Source: Poritiphilus flavus (GTDB lineage: Bacteria > Bacteroidota > Bacteroidia > Flavobacteriales > Flavobacteriaceae). From it: a stretch of 64,000 nucleotides of DNA. The position numbers and the translations under genes were made by a program. The stretch spans positions 682,001-746,000 of the forward strand of contig NZ_WXYO01000001.1 in NCBI RefSeq assembly GCF_009901585.1. Direction: 5' to 3'. Positions within the stretch are counted from its first letter, which is position 1, and each line of letters begins with the position of its first letter. This document shows positions 15,923-25,383 of this stretch, piece by piece. The notes under the pieces are model-generated. The model was not told where the DNA came from, did not search any database, and saw only the letters and a program-made list of their open reading frames with translations.

Positions 15923-16707
15923 TTACTCAACTCAATTTCATCAAAACCCTTAGGGATCTTATAAGGAAAGTTCAGATCCCGATTAAATTCAATGTTCCTG
16001 TAAGTAATCCCGATCGTAGTCCTTTCCTCATCATCTATGGCTATAATACCAACCTCGTTAGGAACGACGTGGGTTTCCTTTTCCTGATAATTCTTGTAGT
16101 TGATCTCAAGAAGCCGCTTTTTCAGGGGTTGGGACAATTGTTGGACGGCCATTCTGAAGTTTGCCGGCTCTATCTGAAATAACGCCTTGTACAAGGCAAG
16201 TGACTCTTCGGGTTGCAGTTGATAGTTACCATCATTGACCCTGGAATCGTACTTCTCTTCTCTGAGGTCAAAAAGGGCCTGGCCCAATAGGAGGTTTTGC
16301 ACCTTCCCATAGTCTAGCTCTACGCCCAATAGGTTGCTCAGGTAGCCGAAGTCACCATCGAAATACTCATTCTGAAGTTTGTTATAGAAGGAAACCCGCT
16401 CCGGGCTGATATAGGCCTTAATGACTCCAAGAGGAGCACTGAGCCAGATAGTTTTATCTTTCTCTATCCTGAGACTTACTCCTACACTCTTTGATGAACC
16501 TCCATCGTTATAATCGATTTTCATTCGGGCACTTAGGGTCCTGAATTCGGGTTGATTTTTATAATGGTTTTTTATGATCGCCCGGGTAGAAAGTTTCTCG
16601 TTCGCTGTGCCACCTGCTGTAATCCTGGTTGATTTGCAGGCTGAGAAAGCCATTAGCAGGGCGCAAACCATAATTATTCTTAAATAGGATGTCAGATTTG
16701 GTACCAT
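15919..16707 (-). CDS. DUF4292 lipoprotein
   Basis: 262 residues with a lipoprotein signal ending in AFSAC (Cys24). The mature domain is beta-rich and resembles the LolA/LolB-like DUF4292 family that accompanies M23 peptidase genes in Bacteroidota. This suggests an outer-membrane lipoprotein or lipid-handling role, which is inferred. It is sandwiched between the TPR protein (4 nt upstream) and the EnvC-like gene (4-nt overlap). An internal Met13 could also start a shorter signal peptide. Confidence 0.85.
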   Translation of the reverse strand: MVPNLTSYLRIIMVCALLMAFSACKSTRITAGGTANEKLSTRAIIKNHYKNQPEFRTLSARMKIDYNDGGSSKSVGVSLRIEKDKTIWLSAPLGVIKAYISPERVSFYNKLQNEYFDGDFGYLSNLLGVELDYGKVQNLLLGQALFDLREEKYDSRVNDGNYQLQPEESLALYKALFQIEPANFRMAVQQLSQPLKKRLLEINYKNYQEKETHVVPNEVGIIAIDDEERTTIGITYRNIEFNRDLNFPYKIPKGFDEIELSK

Positions 16708-16711
16708 CTCG

Positions 16712-17626
16712 CTAAGAACCCGATTTTATTTTACTAAGATACATATTTGCCTTCGAAGAATTTCCCAGGGCCTTGTAACAACTTGCCAATTCACTGTATA
16801 TCTTATTGGCCAGGGGGATATCGTCCAGCAGATAATCCAATGCGGATTCCAGGGGCCCGATCGCCTGCTTACTCTGGCCTGTTTTATGTAGTGCCAATCC
16901 CTGTGCATAGTAGAAAAAGGGTTGAGAAGGAAAATTGTCCACGGCCTCCGTTGCCAATTGCTTCAGGCCTTTGAAATCCGACTTTTCGATCATTTCCGAG
17001 ATCCTGATCCGGTAGCCTTCTACCGTGCCCGCCTCAGTATTTTCAACAGCTTCGGGTCTTTTTTCTTTTTTGATCTCCTTTTTTTGAAGTGAATCCCGGA
17101 TCTTGAGCGTCAGATCTTCTGAAAAAGAACTGCTTTTCAACTGTTTCAAGATCGCCAGTGCATTCTGATAATCTTTGCGGTCGTAATAGATCAGGGCCAG
17201 ATGCTCTTTTAGTTTTACGTTCTCAAGCGGGATCTCGTTTTTAAGATGATCTATGGTACTTCCCTGTTTTTGTACAATCTCCACTAATGTGTTCAGATAC
17301 CACAGGTTTTCCGGTTCGGAATTTAGTGCTATTATGCCATAATCAAGTGCTTTAACCAATTGACGGTCTGCAAGATAGACTTTGGCAAGCTCGTGATCCA
17401 CCACGCGGTTTTCCTCATCCAGTCTTTTGCACTCCAAAAGCCTGTTGATCGCCTTATCATAATTTTCAATCCCTTTTTGTTTCAGGGCTTCGAAGAAATT
17501 TTCCTGAAATTCATCGGTATAATCCTCCAGAAATACCTCAGCGCTTTCCTCATCCTCCTGGGCGAAACCCTGTAAAAGAGAAAGTGCCATGCACAAGAAA
17601 AATAAGATGTAAAATCGATTTTTCAT
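16712..17626 (-). CDS. Periplasmic tetratricopeptide-repeat protein
   Basis: 304 residues: signal peptide (about 1-22, ending in GFAQ), then several helical TPR-like repeats in two blocks separated by a charged linker (about 185-205, Lys/Glu-rich). Likely an exported protein-interaction scaffold. It is the third gene of the conserved order flippase, dut, TPR, DUF4292, EnvC-like. No enzymatic motif is seen. Confidence 0.85.
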   Translation of the reverse strand: MKNRFYILFFLCMALSLLQGFAQEDEESAEVFLEDYTDEFQENFFEALKQKGIENYDKAINRLLECKRLDEENRVVDHELAKVYLADRQLVKALDYGIIALNSEPENLWYLNTLVEIVQKQGSTIDHLKNEIPLENVKLKEHLALIYYDRKDYQNALAILKQLKSSSFSEDLTLKIRDSLQKKEIKKEKRPEAVENTEAGTVEGYRIRISEMIEKSDFKGLKQLATEAVDNFPSQPFFYYAQGLALHKTGQSKQAIGPLESALDYLLDDIPLANKIYSELASCYKALGNSSKANMYLSKIKSGS

Positions 17627-17669
17627 ATAGCAATTATAGTTCTTCAGGAAGCACTGGGAGGTGGCTTAA

Positions 17670-18104
17670 CTATTTGGTGCCCGTACTGCCAAAACCGCCG
17701 GATCCCCGTTCGGTTTCTGTGAGTTCCTGATCTTCAACCCACTCTATCCTTTCGTGCCTCGCGATGACCAACTGGGCGATCCTCTCGCCATCTTCAACAG
17801 TAAAGGCTTCTGAAGAAAGGTTCACAAGGATTACACCAATTTCCCCACGGTAATCCGCGTCTATGGTCCCCGGAGCATTCAATACTGTAATCCCCTTTTT
17901 CGCGGCAAGGCCGCTTCGAGGTCTTACCTGAGCCTCAAACCCGATGGGAAGCTCGATAAAAAGTCCGGTTTTAATAATAGTGCGCTCTAAAGGTTCTAAC
18001 GTAACTGATGCGGAAATATTGGCTCTCAGGTCCATCCCGGCAGAAGCATCGGATTCATAATGAGGTAAAGCGTGACGCGAGTTATTGATGATCTTAACTT
18101 TCAT
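17670..18104 (-). CDS. dut: dUTP diphosphatase
   Basis: 144-residue trimeric dUTPase that hydrolyses dUTP to dUMP and pyrophosphate. All five motifs are present: AGMDLRA, PRSGLA, the [10 protein letters not shown] region with its catalytic Asp, GERIAQLV, and the glycine-rich C-terminal [10 protein letters not shown] that closes over the active site. It starts 22 nt after the flippase stop and is part of the minus-strand envelope operon. Confidence 0.97.
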   Translation of the reverse strand: MKVKIINNSRHALPHYESDASAGMDLRANISASVTLEPLERTIIKTGLFIELPIGFEAQVRPRSGLAAKKGITVLNAPGTIDADYRGEIGVILVNLSSEAFTVEDGERIAQLVIARHERIEWVEDQELTETERGSGGFGSTGTK

Positions 18105-18126
18105 GCCCTTTTATAGATTTTGCAAA

Positions 18127-19593
18127 TTATTTTGCCCTCTTCAGGAAAATCCTTTTCAGGACCTCTTTTTCCATTTTATATACTAAAGCTAAAAATACGA
18201 AAAGGAAGAGGCATCCTACTACCAAACTTCTGTTAAAAACGTAGAAGGAGAGGGCGGAGAAGATAACCGATAATCCCAGGTAAAACACTATTTTCCGGAA
18301 GTTATAGGGTACCGGATAGTACTTTCGGCCGAGTAAATATGAGAGTGTCATCATAGAGCCATAGGCCGCCAGGGTGGCTAATGCCGAGGCGTAATAGCCT
18401 ATTTTCGGAATGAGGAAGACATTTAGCAAAATGGTTATTACAGCCCCTGTCATCGAAATAAAGGCCCCAAAACGCGTTCGATCCGTGACCTTGTACCATA
18501 CGGAGAGGTTGTGATAGATCCCGAGACAGAAACTTGCCAAAAGTATGATGGGAACAATTGGCATTGCTTCCCAGTAATCTGAATTAGGAACCACAATGCG
18601 TTTCAGGAGGTCGGCAAAGACTACAACGGTCAATAGGATGACGCTGCCAAGGATCACAAAATAGTTGGTGATCTGAGCATAGGCTTTCTGGGGGTTCTCA
18701 GTAGATGAATGACTAAAAAAGAAGGGTTCTATTCCCAGCCTGAAAGCTGTGGCGAACAGGGTCATAAAGAGCGCTATCTTATAACAGGCCGCATACTTCC
18801 CTACTTCGCTTTCTGCTATGTCTTCGGGTAGTAGCTCCCAAAGCAATATTCGATCAAAAACCTCATTTATCGTAAACGCGATACCCGCGATCATTACCGG
18901 TAAGGCATAACGCAGCATCCGGCGCCAAATCCCCCGATTAAAGCGCAAGGGCTGCCTTGTGTATATCCCAGCCATCATAAGTAAGGTCACCGCGCTGGCC
19001 ATTAGATTAGAAAGGAAGATGTAAGAAATTTCAAAGCCGGGCTGGTAAATCACATTTAGGAGGCTTTCCGGATTTGCTTCTGCCAATTTCGGTAGGAGCA
19101 ACAGAAAAAAGAGGTTGAGCCCCAGGTTTATGGAAACATTAATGATCTTTACCATTGCGTATCTTATCGGGCGCTCATTTGCCCTCAGATAGGCAAAAGG
19201 AATGATCACCAGTGCATCCAGCGCCAGGATATAAATCGCAAAGCGAATGTAACGGAGATCAATGTCCAGCGACTGAGCGATAAAACCGCCAAAACTCAGC
19301 GCCAAAACCAGAAATATGAAGGTAGATGAAAGAATGGAAACCAGGGAGGTAGAAACTACCTCTTCCTTTTTCTCTTTGCCGTTGTAAAACCTGAAGAAGG
19401 CCGTTTCCATCCCATAGGCCAGGAATACATTGAAAATCGCGAACCAGGCAAAAATGATAGATACTTCACCGTACTCGTCCGTTTGAAGAACACTTACGAA
19501 CAAAGGGGTAAGCAGAAAAGACAACATACGCGGCAACACAGTTGCCAGGCCATAAATAAAGGTATGTTTGAATAGTTTTTGAAACAGCCCCAA
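18127..19593 (-). CDS. Polysaccharide/oligosaccharide flippase (MOP superfamily)
   Basis: 488 residues with about 12-14 membrane helices and the Wzx-type N-terminus (KHTFIYGLATVLPRMLSFLLTP). It probably flips a lipid-linked glycan across the inner membrane. Since the window has a second, separate Wzx in the polysaccharide locus, this one may serve another glycan. It is the first gene of the envelope operon with dut next; the 55-nt upstream gap shows no strong promoter. Confidence 0.9.
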   Translation of the reverse strand: MGLFQKLFKHTFIYGLATVLPRMLSFLLTPLFVSVLQTDEYGEVSIIFAWFAIFNVFLAYGMETAFFRFYNGKEKKEEVVSTSLVSILSSTFIFLVLALSFGGFIAQSLDIDLRYIRFAIYILALDALVIIPFAYLRANERPIRYAMVKIINVSINLGLNLFFLLLLPKLAEANPESLLNVIYQPGFEISYIFLSNLMASAVTLLMMAGIYTRQPLRFNRGIWRRMLRYALPVMIAGIAFTINEVFDRILLWELLPEDIAESEVGKYAACYKIALFMTLFATAFRLGIEPFFFSHSSTENPQKAYAQITNYFVILGSVILLTVVVFADLLKRIVVPNSDYWEAMPIVPIILLASFCLGIYHNLSVWYKVTDRTRFGAFISMTGAVITILLNVFLIPKIGYYASALATLAAYGSMMTLSYLLGRKYYPVPYNFRKIVFYLGLSVIFSALSFYVFNRSLVVGCLFLFVFLALVYKMEKEVLKRIFLKRAK

Positions 19594-19648
19594 AAGCGAA
19601 TACGTTAGGTAGGGATTAAAATTACGTATTTAAACCCTTGGAACAAAG

Positions 19649-20149
19649 CTAGTTTTTTGGGCGTCCCTTGTAAACACGGGCTGGCTTGTCTACCACACCG
19701 GATATTTTAACGTATTTGATCTTGTCATCCTGCAGGTAACTGAGTACGGCTTCGTCTTTTTGAAGATCAAAAGGGAATTCTTTGGACTTTAATTTCGGAG
19801 GCTGGTTCCCCACTTCTTTGGTGGAATCCGCATGCATGATCATGTCCGGCTTTTCCGACTTGAGTTCATACTTTGCAAGGGCGATCATTCCATTATCCTC
19901 CATCACCATGTCAATCTTCGCCATATGTCCGCGGAAATAGACGTTCTGCAGGCTTATGCCTTCATCGGGCATCTCCCGGACAGCAATGCGCAACACTCTG
20001 CCCGAACCACTTTCTGCCCGGCCGCCAATCCAATCCTGACAAATCGTAGGCCCCAGAACAAAAGGGGTAGAAGTTTCCAGTTTCTTTTGTGATGAACAGC
20101 CTCCAAGGCCCATAACCAAACTGAATAATATGTAAATAGAATATCTCAT
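19649..20149 (-). CDS. Conserved small lipoprotein, unknown function
   Basis: 166 residues with a lipoprotein signal ending in LGGC (Cys18). The mature part is beta-rich (TPFVLGPTICQDWIGG, later FPFDLQKDEAVLSYL) and repeats no known motif that I recognise. It lies between the ATP synthase terminator and the flippase operon. A TATCTTTA-like element at 20169-20176 (minus strand) could be its promoter. Confidence 0.75.
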   Translation of the reverse strand: MRYSIYILFSLVMGLGGCSSQKKLETSTPFVLGPTICQDWIGGRAESGSGRVLRIAVREMPDEGISLQNVYFRGHMAKIDMVMEDNGMIALAKYELKSEKPDMIMHADSTKEVGNQPPKLKSKEFPFDLQKDEAVLSYLQDDKIKYVKISGVVDKPARVYKGRPKN

Positions 20150-20201
20150 GCCGTTTTCTTACTTGCTGTAAAGATATAAAACCAAAATTGGTGCCAAACT
20201 G

Positions 20202-20222
20202 AAAACCCCGCAAAATGCGGGG
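20202..20222 (-). terminator. Intrinsic terminator of the ATP synthase operon
   Basis: On the minus strand a perfect 7-bp stem CCCCGCA / TGCGGGG with a 3-nt loop (arms 20206-20212 and 20216-20222), followed by TTTT. It lies 28 nt after the atpG stop. Confidence 0.88.
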
Positions 20223-20250
20223 CTTACAAGTAATTTTCCTTTATGGCGAC

Positions 20251-21111
20251 TTAGTTGTTGAGCGCTTCTGCCCCACCAACGATCTCCAGAATTTCGTTTG
20301 TAATGGCAGCCTGTCGTGCTTTGTTATAAGTCAATTTCAACTGATCTCTCAGTTCCGTAGCGTTATCCGTAGCCTTGTGCATTGCGGTCATCCTCGCTCC
20401 GTGTTCACTGGCAAAAGAATCCCTTACCGCTTTAAAAAGCTGGGTTTTCAAAGATTTTGGGATCAGCTGCTCAACGATCTGAGCTTTGGAGGGCTCAAAA
20501 ATGTAGTCGGCGCTACCTGTGTTTTCTCCTTCAATAGGTTCAAGAGGAAGGAATTGCTCCGTCATGACGGTTTGCGTAGCGGCATTCTTGAATTTGTTGT
20601 AAACCAATTCAATCCTGTCGTATTCTCCGCTAGTAAACCTTTCCATGAGATTTTCCGCGATTACCGCGACATTCTCAAAAGTAAGATCATCAAATACCGG
20701 ACTGTGGTCTGAGACTACAGTGTGCTTTTTTCCCAGCAGGTCGTTTGCCTTCTTACCAATAGTCAGAAAGTCTACCTGCTTATTTCCGTAAACCTCATGT
20801 GCACGGGATACGCATTGCTTAATGATATTGGAATTGAAGGCTCCACATAGCCCTCTATTGGACGTAATGGCAACTACCAACACCTTTTCTACCTCCCGGC
20901 TGTCGGAATACTTGCTGCCGGAATCCGAGTCCAAACTGCTGCTCAAACCCTGTAGCAACTCTGTAAGCTTATCGGCATAAGGACGCATTGCAGTAATGGC
21001 ATCCTGTGCTTTTTTCAACTTGGCCGCAGATACCATTTTCATGGCACTGGTAATCTGCATAGTTGAAGATACCGATGCAATCCTGTTACGTATTTCCTTT
21101 AAATTGGCCAT
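20251..21111 (-). CDS. atpG: ATP synthase F1 gamma subunit
   Basis: 286-residue central-stalk subunit whose coiled N- and C-terminal helices rotate inside the alpha3beta3 head. Conserved N-terminus MANLKEIRNRIASVSSTMQITSAMKMVSAAKL and C-terminus with the NKARQAAITNEILEIVGG helix are intact (segments quoted are adjacent pieces of these helices). It is the last gene of the atp operon, with a terminator downstream and an 87-nt heptamer array separating it from atpA. Confidence 0.98.
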   Translation of the reverse strand: MANLKEIRNRIASVSSTMQITSAMKMVSAAKLKKAQDAITAMRPYADKLTELLQGLSSSLDSDSGSKYSDSREVEKVLVVAITSNRGLCGAFNSNIIKQCVSRAHEVYGNKQVDFLTIGKKANDLLGKKHTVVSDHSPVFDDLTFENVAVIAENLMERFTSGEYDRIELVYNKFKNAATQTVMTEQFLPLEPIEGENTGSADYIFEPSKAQIVEQLIPKSLKTQLFKAVRDSFASEHGARMTAMHKATDNATELRDQLKLTYNKARQAAITNEILEIVGGAEALNN

Positions 21112-21118
21112 ATTTCAA

Positions 21119-21195
21119 GTTATGACTTAATAGTTATGGGTTATGAGTTCTAAGTTGTGAGTTTAACTCCTAACTCCTAACTCTGCACTCTTAAC
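21119..21195. repeat. Heptamer-periodic inverted array between atpA and atpG
   Basis: From 21119 the sequence runs in 7-nt steps: GTTATGA, CTTAATA, GTTATGG, GTTATGA, GTTCTAA, GTTGTGA, GTTTAAC, then TCCTAAC, TCCTAAC, TCTGCAC, TCTTAAC. The second half is approximately the reverse complement of the first, so the RNA could fold into a long imperfect hairpin. It fills nearly the whole gap inside the operon. Confidence 0.8.
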
Positions 21196-21198
21196 TGT

Positions 21199-22776
21199 TT
21201 AGCTGTATTTTTCCGCCAAATCCTTGCAAACGGCACTAAGGGTATCGGTAACCTCATCCGTCAGTTTTCCGGCTTTTAGCGTATCGAGTACATCCCGGTG
21301 TTTGGCGTTCAGGAATTCGATATAATCTTTCTCAAACTCCTTTACTTTTTCAACAGGCACATCTCTTAGCAAGTTTTTAGAACCGGCGTAAATTATAGCT
21401 ACCTGATCTTCAACCGTAAACGGATCGTTTTGCGACTGTTTCAGGATTTCCACATTACGACGTCCCTTTTCGATAACGTTCAGTGTTGCCGCGTCCAGGT
21501 CTGAACCGAATTTGGCAAAGGCTTCCAGTTCCCTAAATTGTGCCTGGTCTAATTTCAGGGTTCCCGCAACCTTCTTCATCGACTTGATCTGAGCAGATCC
21601 ACCCACACGAGAAACAGAGATACCCACGTTGATCGCAGGACGAACCCCCTGGTTGAACAAGTCCTGTTCCAGGAATATCTGACCATCCGTAATAGAAATT
21701 ACGTTAGTAGGGATATAGGCCGATACGTCTCCCGCCTGTGTTTCAATGATCGGAAGTGCCGTTAGTGATCCACCACCTTTTACAAGAGGTTTTAAAGGTT
21801 CCGGCAGGTCGTTCATATTCTGGGCGATAGAGTCGTCATCAATTACCTTTGCCGCGCGCTCCAAAAGTCTTGAGTGCAGGTAGAAAACGTCCCCTGGATA
21901 AGCCTCACGCCCTGGTGGACGTCTAAGAAGCAGGGATACCTCCCTATATGCAACAGCTTGCTTGGAAAGGTCATCGTAAATGATCAGGGCCGGACGTCCG
22001 GTATCTCTGAAATACTCCCCGATCGCAGCCCCAGCAAAAGGAGCGTAAACCTGCATTGGGGCAGGGTCGGAAGCATTAGCAGCTACTATAGTAGTATAAG
22101 CCAGGGCTCCTTTGTCTTCCAAAGTCTTGGCAATAGCCGCAACTGTAGAAGCCTTCTGACCTATGGCTACATATATACAGTATACAGGACTCCCCGCATC
22201 GTAGAATTCCTTTTGATTCAGGATGGTATCGATACAAACCGTGGTTTTCCCGGTTTGGCGGTCTCCGATCACAAGCTCACGCTGACCTCTACCGATCGGG
22301 ATCATGGCATCTATAGCCTTTACTCCCGTTTGGAGTGGTTCATTTACCGGCTGACGGAATATTACCCCGGGAGCTTTTCTTTCCAATGGCATTTCGTAAA
22401 GCTCACCGGATATCGCCCCTTTTCCATCGATAGGATTCCCCAGGGTATCCACTACCCGGCCAACAATACCTTCACCAACGTTGATGGAAGCAATACGTTG
22501 TGTCCGTTTAACTGTAGCTCCCTCTTTGATCTCTTTTGATGGTCCGAGGAGTACCACACCAACGTTATCTTCTTCCAGGTTAAGTACAATCCCTTCCAGG
22601 CCACCTTCAAACTCTACAAGTTCTCCGTATTGCGCATTGGAAAGCCCATATACACGGGCAATACCATCACCTACCTGCAATACTGTTCCTACTTCATCCA
22701 GGGTTGCAGTGGCTTCGAATCCTGATAATTGTTTCTTTAAGATTGCTGATACTTCAGCGGCTTTTACTTCTGCCAT
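21199..22776 (-). CDS. atpA: ATP synthase F1 alpha subunit
   Basis: 525-residue nucleotide-binding but non-catalytic head subunit. Walker A is GDRQTGKT, and the signature [13 protein letters not shown] is intact. It precedes atpG and follows atpH by about 50 nt. Full length and well conserved. The catalytic partner atpD is not in this window. Confidence 0.99.
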   Translation of the reverse strand: MAEVKAAEVSAILKKQLSGFEATATLDEVGTVLQVGDGIARVYGLSNAQYGELVEFEGGLEGIVLNLEEDNVGVVLLGPSKEIKEGATVKRTQRIASINVGEGIVGRVVDTLGNPIDGKGAISGELYEMPLERKAPGVIFRQPVNEPLQTGVKAIDAMIPIGRGQRELVIGDRQTGKTTVCIDTILNQKEFYDAGSPVYCIYVAIGQKASTVAAIAKTLEDKGALAYTTIVAANASDPAPMQVYAPFAGAAIGEYFRDTGRPALIIYDDLSKQAVAYREVSLLLRRPPGREAYPGDVFYLHSRLLERAAKVIDDDSIAQNMNDLPEPLKPLVKGGGSLTALPIIETQAGDVSAYIPTNVISITDGQIFLEQDLFNQGVRPAINVGISVSRVGGSAQIKSMKKVAGTLKLDQAQFRELEAFAKFGSDLDAATLNVIEKGRRNVEILKQSQNDPFTVEDQVAIIYAGSKNLLRDVPVEKVKEFEKDYIEFLNAKHRDVLDTLKAGKLTDEVTDTLSAVCKDLAEKYS

Positions 22777-22825
22777 GGTTTCTAAATCTATGTTCTTTGA
22801 ATAGTCTTTTTTGCCAGGGCTCAGA

Positions 22826-23365
22826 CTATATACTACTCGTAAATTCTCGTTTTATACCGTTTAACTTATTAGCTATACTGGCGTCGTACTGAAGATCCCC
22901 AACGCGCAAAACAAACCCGCCGATGATCTTTTCGTCTACTTTATTTTTGATAGTTACCTTATTCCCGGTGATCTTTTCCACCTGCTTTAGCAGGTCTTTT
23001 TCCAATTCTGAGTTTAGGGGAACTGCCGTGGTCACAAAGGCGACTCCTTCTCCTTTAAGCTCTTCGTTAAGAATAATATATTTTTGAGCTACCTGTTCTA
23101 AAAGTGTGATTCGCTTATTCGCGATCAGTACTCTGATCAGGCCGTCCGTGATCGTATGGCTCCCTTGGAATTCCTCGGCCAGGATGGTCGTCTTTTTATC
23201 GCTCTTCACGATAGGGCTTGACAGCATTTCATGAAGTTCCGGATTATCCGATAGTGCCTTAAGGACCTTCCTCATATCCTTTTCCACAGCCTCAGTAGCC
23301 TTGCCTTCCAGTGCAAGGTCTAAAACCGCTTTCGCGTATCGTATGGCCGCTCTTGATTGAATCAT
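22826..23365 (-). CDS. atpH: ATP synthase F1 delta subunit
   Basis: 179-residue peripheral-stalk subunit joining F1 to the b subunits. N-terminal helical domain ([17 protein letters not shown]) and the C-terminal motif [19 protein letters not shown] are typical. It starts 6 nt after the atpF stop. Confidence 0.97.
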   Translation of the reverse strand: MIQSRAAIRYAKAVLDLALEGKATEAVEKDMRKVLKALSDNPELHEMLSSPIVKSDKKTTILAEEFQGSHTITDGLIRVLIANKRITLLEQVAQKYIILNEELKGEGVAFVTTAVPLNSELEKDLLKQVEKITGNKVTIKNKVDEKIIGGFVLRVGDLQYDASIANKLNGIKREFTSSI

Positions 23366-23371
23366 GAGTTC

Positions 23372-23866
23372 CTAGTTCAATTTGATGTCACCCAACATAT
23401 CTTTAACCAGCTTAAGCTGCTTGTCTTTGTTGGCCAATTGTTCTTTTATCACTTTTTCCGCGATATCTACAGAAAGGTCCGCAACCTGACTCTTAATGTC
23501 TGCAACAGCGGCTTTCTTTTCGCTTTCAATAGTCGCCTGAGCCTGTTTGATCATCTTATCAGCTTCCAGGCCAGCCTGCTCTTTTGCGTCCGAAACGATT
23601 TTATCCTTCAGTTCTCTGGCTTCTTTCAACATACTCTCTCTTTCTGCTCGGGCCTCCTTGAGGATACGCTCGTTATCTGCCTGAAGGTCTTGCATTTCCT
23701 TCCTGGCATTCTCCGCTTCGGAAAGCGCGTTCTTGATAGAATCCTCTCTGTCATTTACCGCCTTTAGGATCGGCTTCCAGGCAAATTTACCCAGTACAAA
23801 AAGTAAGATCAAAAAAGCAAGGGACGTCCAGATAATCAATCCCCATTCCGGTGTAACTAAATCCAT
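23372..23866 (-). CDS. atpF: ATP synthase F0 b subunit
   Basis: 164 residues: one N-terminal membrane helix (about 8-27) followed by a long charged amphipathic helix that dimerises as the peripheral stalk. Preceded by atpE with a 79-nt gap. Confidence 0.97.
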   Translation of the reverse strand: MDLVTPEWGLIIWTSLAFLILLFVLGKFAWKPILKAVNDREDSIKNALSEAENARKEMQDLQADNERILKEARAERESMLKEARELKDKIVSDAKEQAGLEADKMIKQAQATIESEKKAAVADIKSQVADLSVDIAEKVIKEQLANKDKQLKLVKDMLGDIKLN

Positions 23867-23945
23867 GTTTTTTCTTTTTCTCTATTATTCTAACTTTTAA
23901 AACTGAGGTGCGGCCAACCGCAGCACCTCAGTTTTGATGTTTGTC

Positions 23946-24191
23946 TTAGGTAGCAAGGAAAGAAACCACAACTCCGAAAAGTGCCACCGCCTCGATAAAG
24001 GCGATAAGAACGATCGCAGAACCCTGAAGTTTACCTTGCATCTCTGGCTGACGTGCCATGGCTTCCATAGCAGCACCACCAATTTTACCCACACCGATAC
24101 CACCACCAATTGCGGCCAAACCTGCACCTATAGCGGCGAAGGCTCCGTAATCAACAGCTTCTGCAGCGGCTTGTACTAATGCTAAACTCAT
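23946..24191 (-). CDS. atpE: ATP synthase F0 c subunit
   Basis: 81-residue proteolipid forming the rotor ring: two membrane helices joined by the polar loop ARQPEM. The ion-binding carboxylate is the Glu in FIEAVALFG. It is followed by Ala rather than the Ser/Thr typical of sodium-binding rings, so protons are the likely coupling ion; this is inferred from family knowledge. Confidence 0.98.
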   Translation of the reverse strand: MSLALVQAAAEAVDYGAFAAIGAGLAAIGGGIGVGKIGGAAMEAMARQPEMQGKLQGSAIVLIAFIEAVALFGVVVSFLAT

Positions 24192-24214
24192 AGTTAGAAA
24201 TATTAAAAAATTAA

Positions 24215-25294
24215 TTAATGATCATGTTCGGCTTCCAGCGCCTGTCCGAAATACAGGGCAGAAAGCATTGTAAAAATATAGGCTTGTATGGCAACTACCA
24301 GCACCTCAATAACGCTGATAAACACGGTGAAAGGAACTGAAACCAGTGCGGCCCATTCCGTATTCAGGATGAAAATCAGGGATATTAAACTCAGCACGAT
24401 GACGTGCCCGGCGGTAATGTTCGCGAACAAACGTATCAGGAGCGCAATGGGCTTTACAAACATCCCAATGATCTCAATGGGCGCCAGGAACAACTTCATT
24501 GGTATAGGTAGTCCGGGCATCCACAACATATGTTTCCAATAGTATTTTTTACTGCTAAACAAGGTGATAATAAAAGTAAATACCGCCAGGGTAGCTGTAA
24601 AGGCAATATTTCCACTCAGGTTACTGCTGAAGGGGAAGAATGGAATAAGGCCGAAAATATTGTTGATCCAGATAAAAAAGAACAGCGTCAGCAGGAAAGG
24701 CATGTATTTGTGATACTTGTGCTCCCCTATATTAGGAATAGCCACCTCATCACGAATAAATACGATGATGGGTTCCAAAAACTTTCCGATGCCCGTAGGT
24801 ACATTATCCGTACTCTTGCGGTAAGATCTGGCCGCGGTAAGGAAGATCAGGAAGATCACTACCATGGACAGCAGCATGGAAAAGACATTTTTGGTAATGG
24901 AAAGGTCTAATGGCCTTGAGGCATTGGTAGGATGGCTTTCAGCGTCAAAACTCACAGTGCTGGCTCCGCTATCCAGTTGATAGATCTTTTCGTGAACATT
25001 TACGAATTTTAAGCCTTTACGTTCAACAATAACCTCACCTTCAATATCGTGATGAAATGCGCTTGACATGAAGGTCACCAGACCGTTGTCTGTCCAAAGG
25101 ATCACAGGAAGCGGAACCGAGACATCTCCGGCAACGTGAAATCCGTGACTATCTTTGATGTGGTGAAAGATTAACTCCTTGGTATCGAATGGTTTATCTT
25201 CTGAACTCGCCTCTTTGTCGGAAGCTGCAAAACCAAATGTAAATACGGTAAGAAATACAGCGGTAATAAAGGCCTTGAATCTGTTATTCTGCAT
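24215..25294 (-). CDS. atpB: ATP synthase F0 a subunit with long N-terminal extension
   Basis: 359 residues, about 100 longer than E. coli AtpB. A signal-peptide-like start (about 1-24) and a soluble His-containing segment (about 25-125) come before the membrane domain; this extension is common in Bacteroidota. The essential stator arginine lies in ALLIRLFANITAGH. It is the first gene behind a perfect promoter (25336-25366), with about 35 nt of leader. Confidence 0.96.
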   Translation of the reverse strand: MQNNRFKAFITAVFLTVFTFGFAASDKEASSEDKPFDTKELIFHHIKDSHGFHVAGDVSVPLPVILWTDNGLVTFMSSAFHHDIEGEVIVERKGLKFVNVHEKIYQLDSGASTVSFDAESHPTNASRPLDLSITKNVFSMLLSMVVIFLIFLTAARSYRKSTDNVPTGIGKFLEPIIVFIRDEVAIPNIGEHKYHKYMPFLLTLFFFIWINNIFGLIPFFPFSSNLSGNIAFTATLAVFTFIITLFSSKKYYWKHMLWMPGLPIPMKLFLAPIEIIGMFVKPIALLIRLFANITAGHVIVLSLISLIFILNTEWAALVSVPFTVFISVIEVLVVAIQAYIFTMLSALYFGQALEAEHDH

Positions 25295-25335
25295 TGAACT
25301 TTTTTATAGTAAAAACCCCTCCGAAAAATTCGCTG

Positions 25336-25366
25336 CAAAAATACACACATTATATTAACTGACAAA
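25336..25366 (-). promoter_or_regulatory. Perfect Bacteroidota promoter for atpB operon
   Basis: On the minus strand TTTG (25363-25366), exactly 19 nt of spacer, then TATTTTTG (25336-25343). An inverted repeat ACAAACT / AGTTTGT (about 25362-25383, 8-nt loop) overlaps the -33 box and could be a regulator site. Confidence 0.8.
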
Positions 25367-25383
25367 CTTATAACACAGTTTGT

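Noticed and set aside
21119-21195. Heptamer array as CRISPR or tandem-repeat gene
   Set aside because: Units are 7 nt without spacers and lie in an operon gap; they do not code.
21874-22539. 221-codon open frame on the plus strand inside atpA
   Set aside because: Antisense shadow of a well conserved gene; codon content and sequence are those of the reverse complement of atpA.
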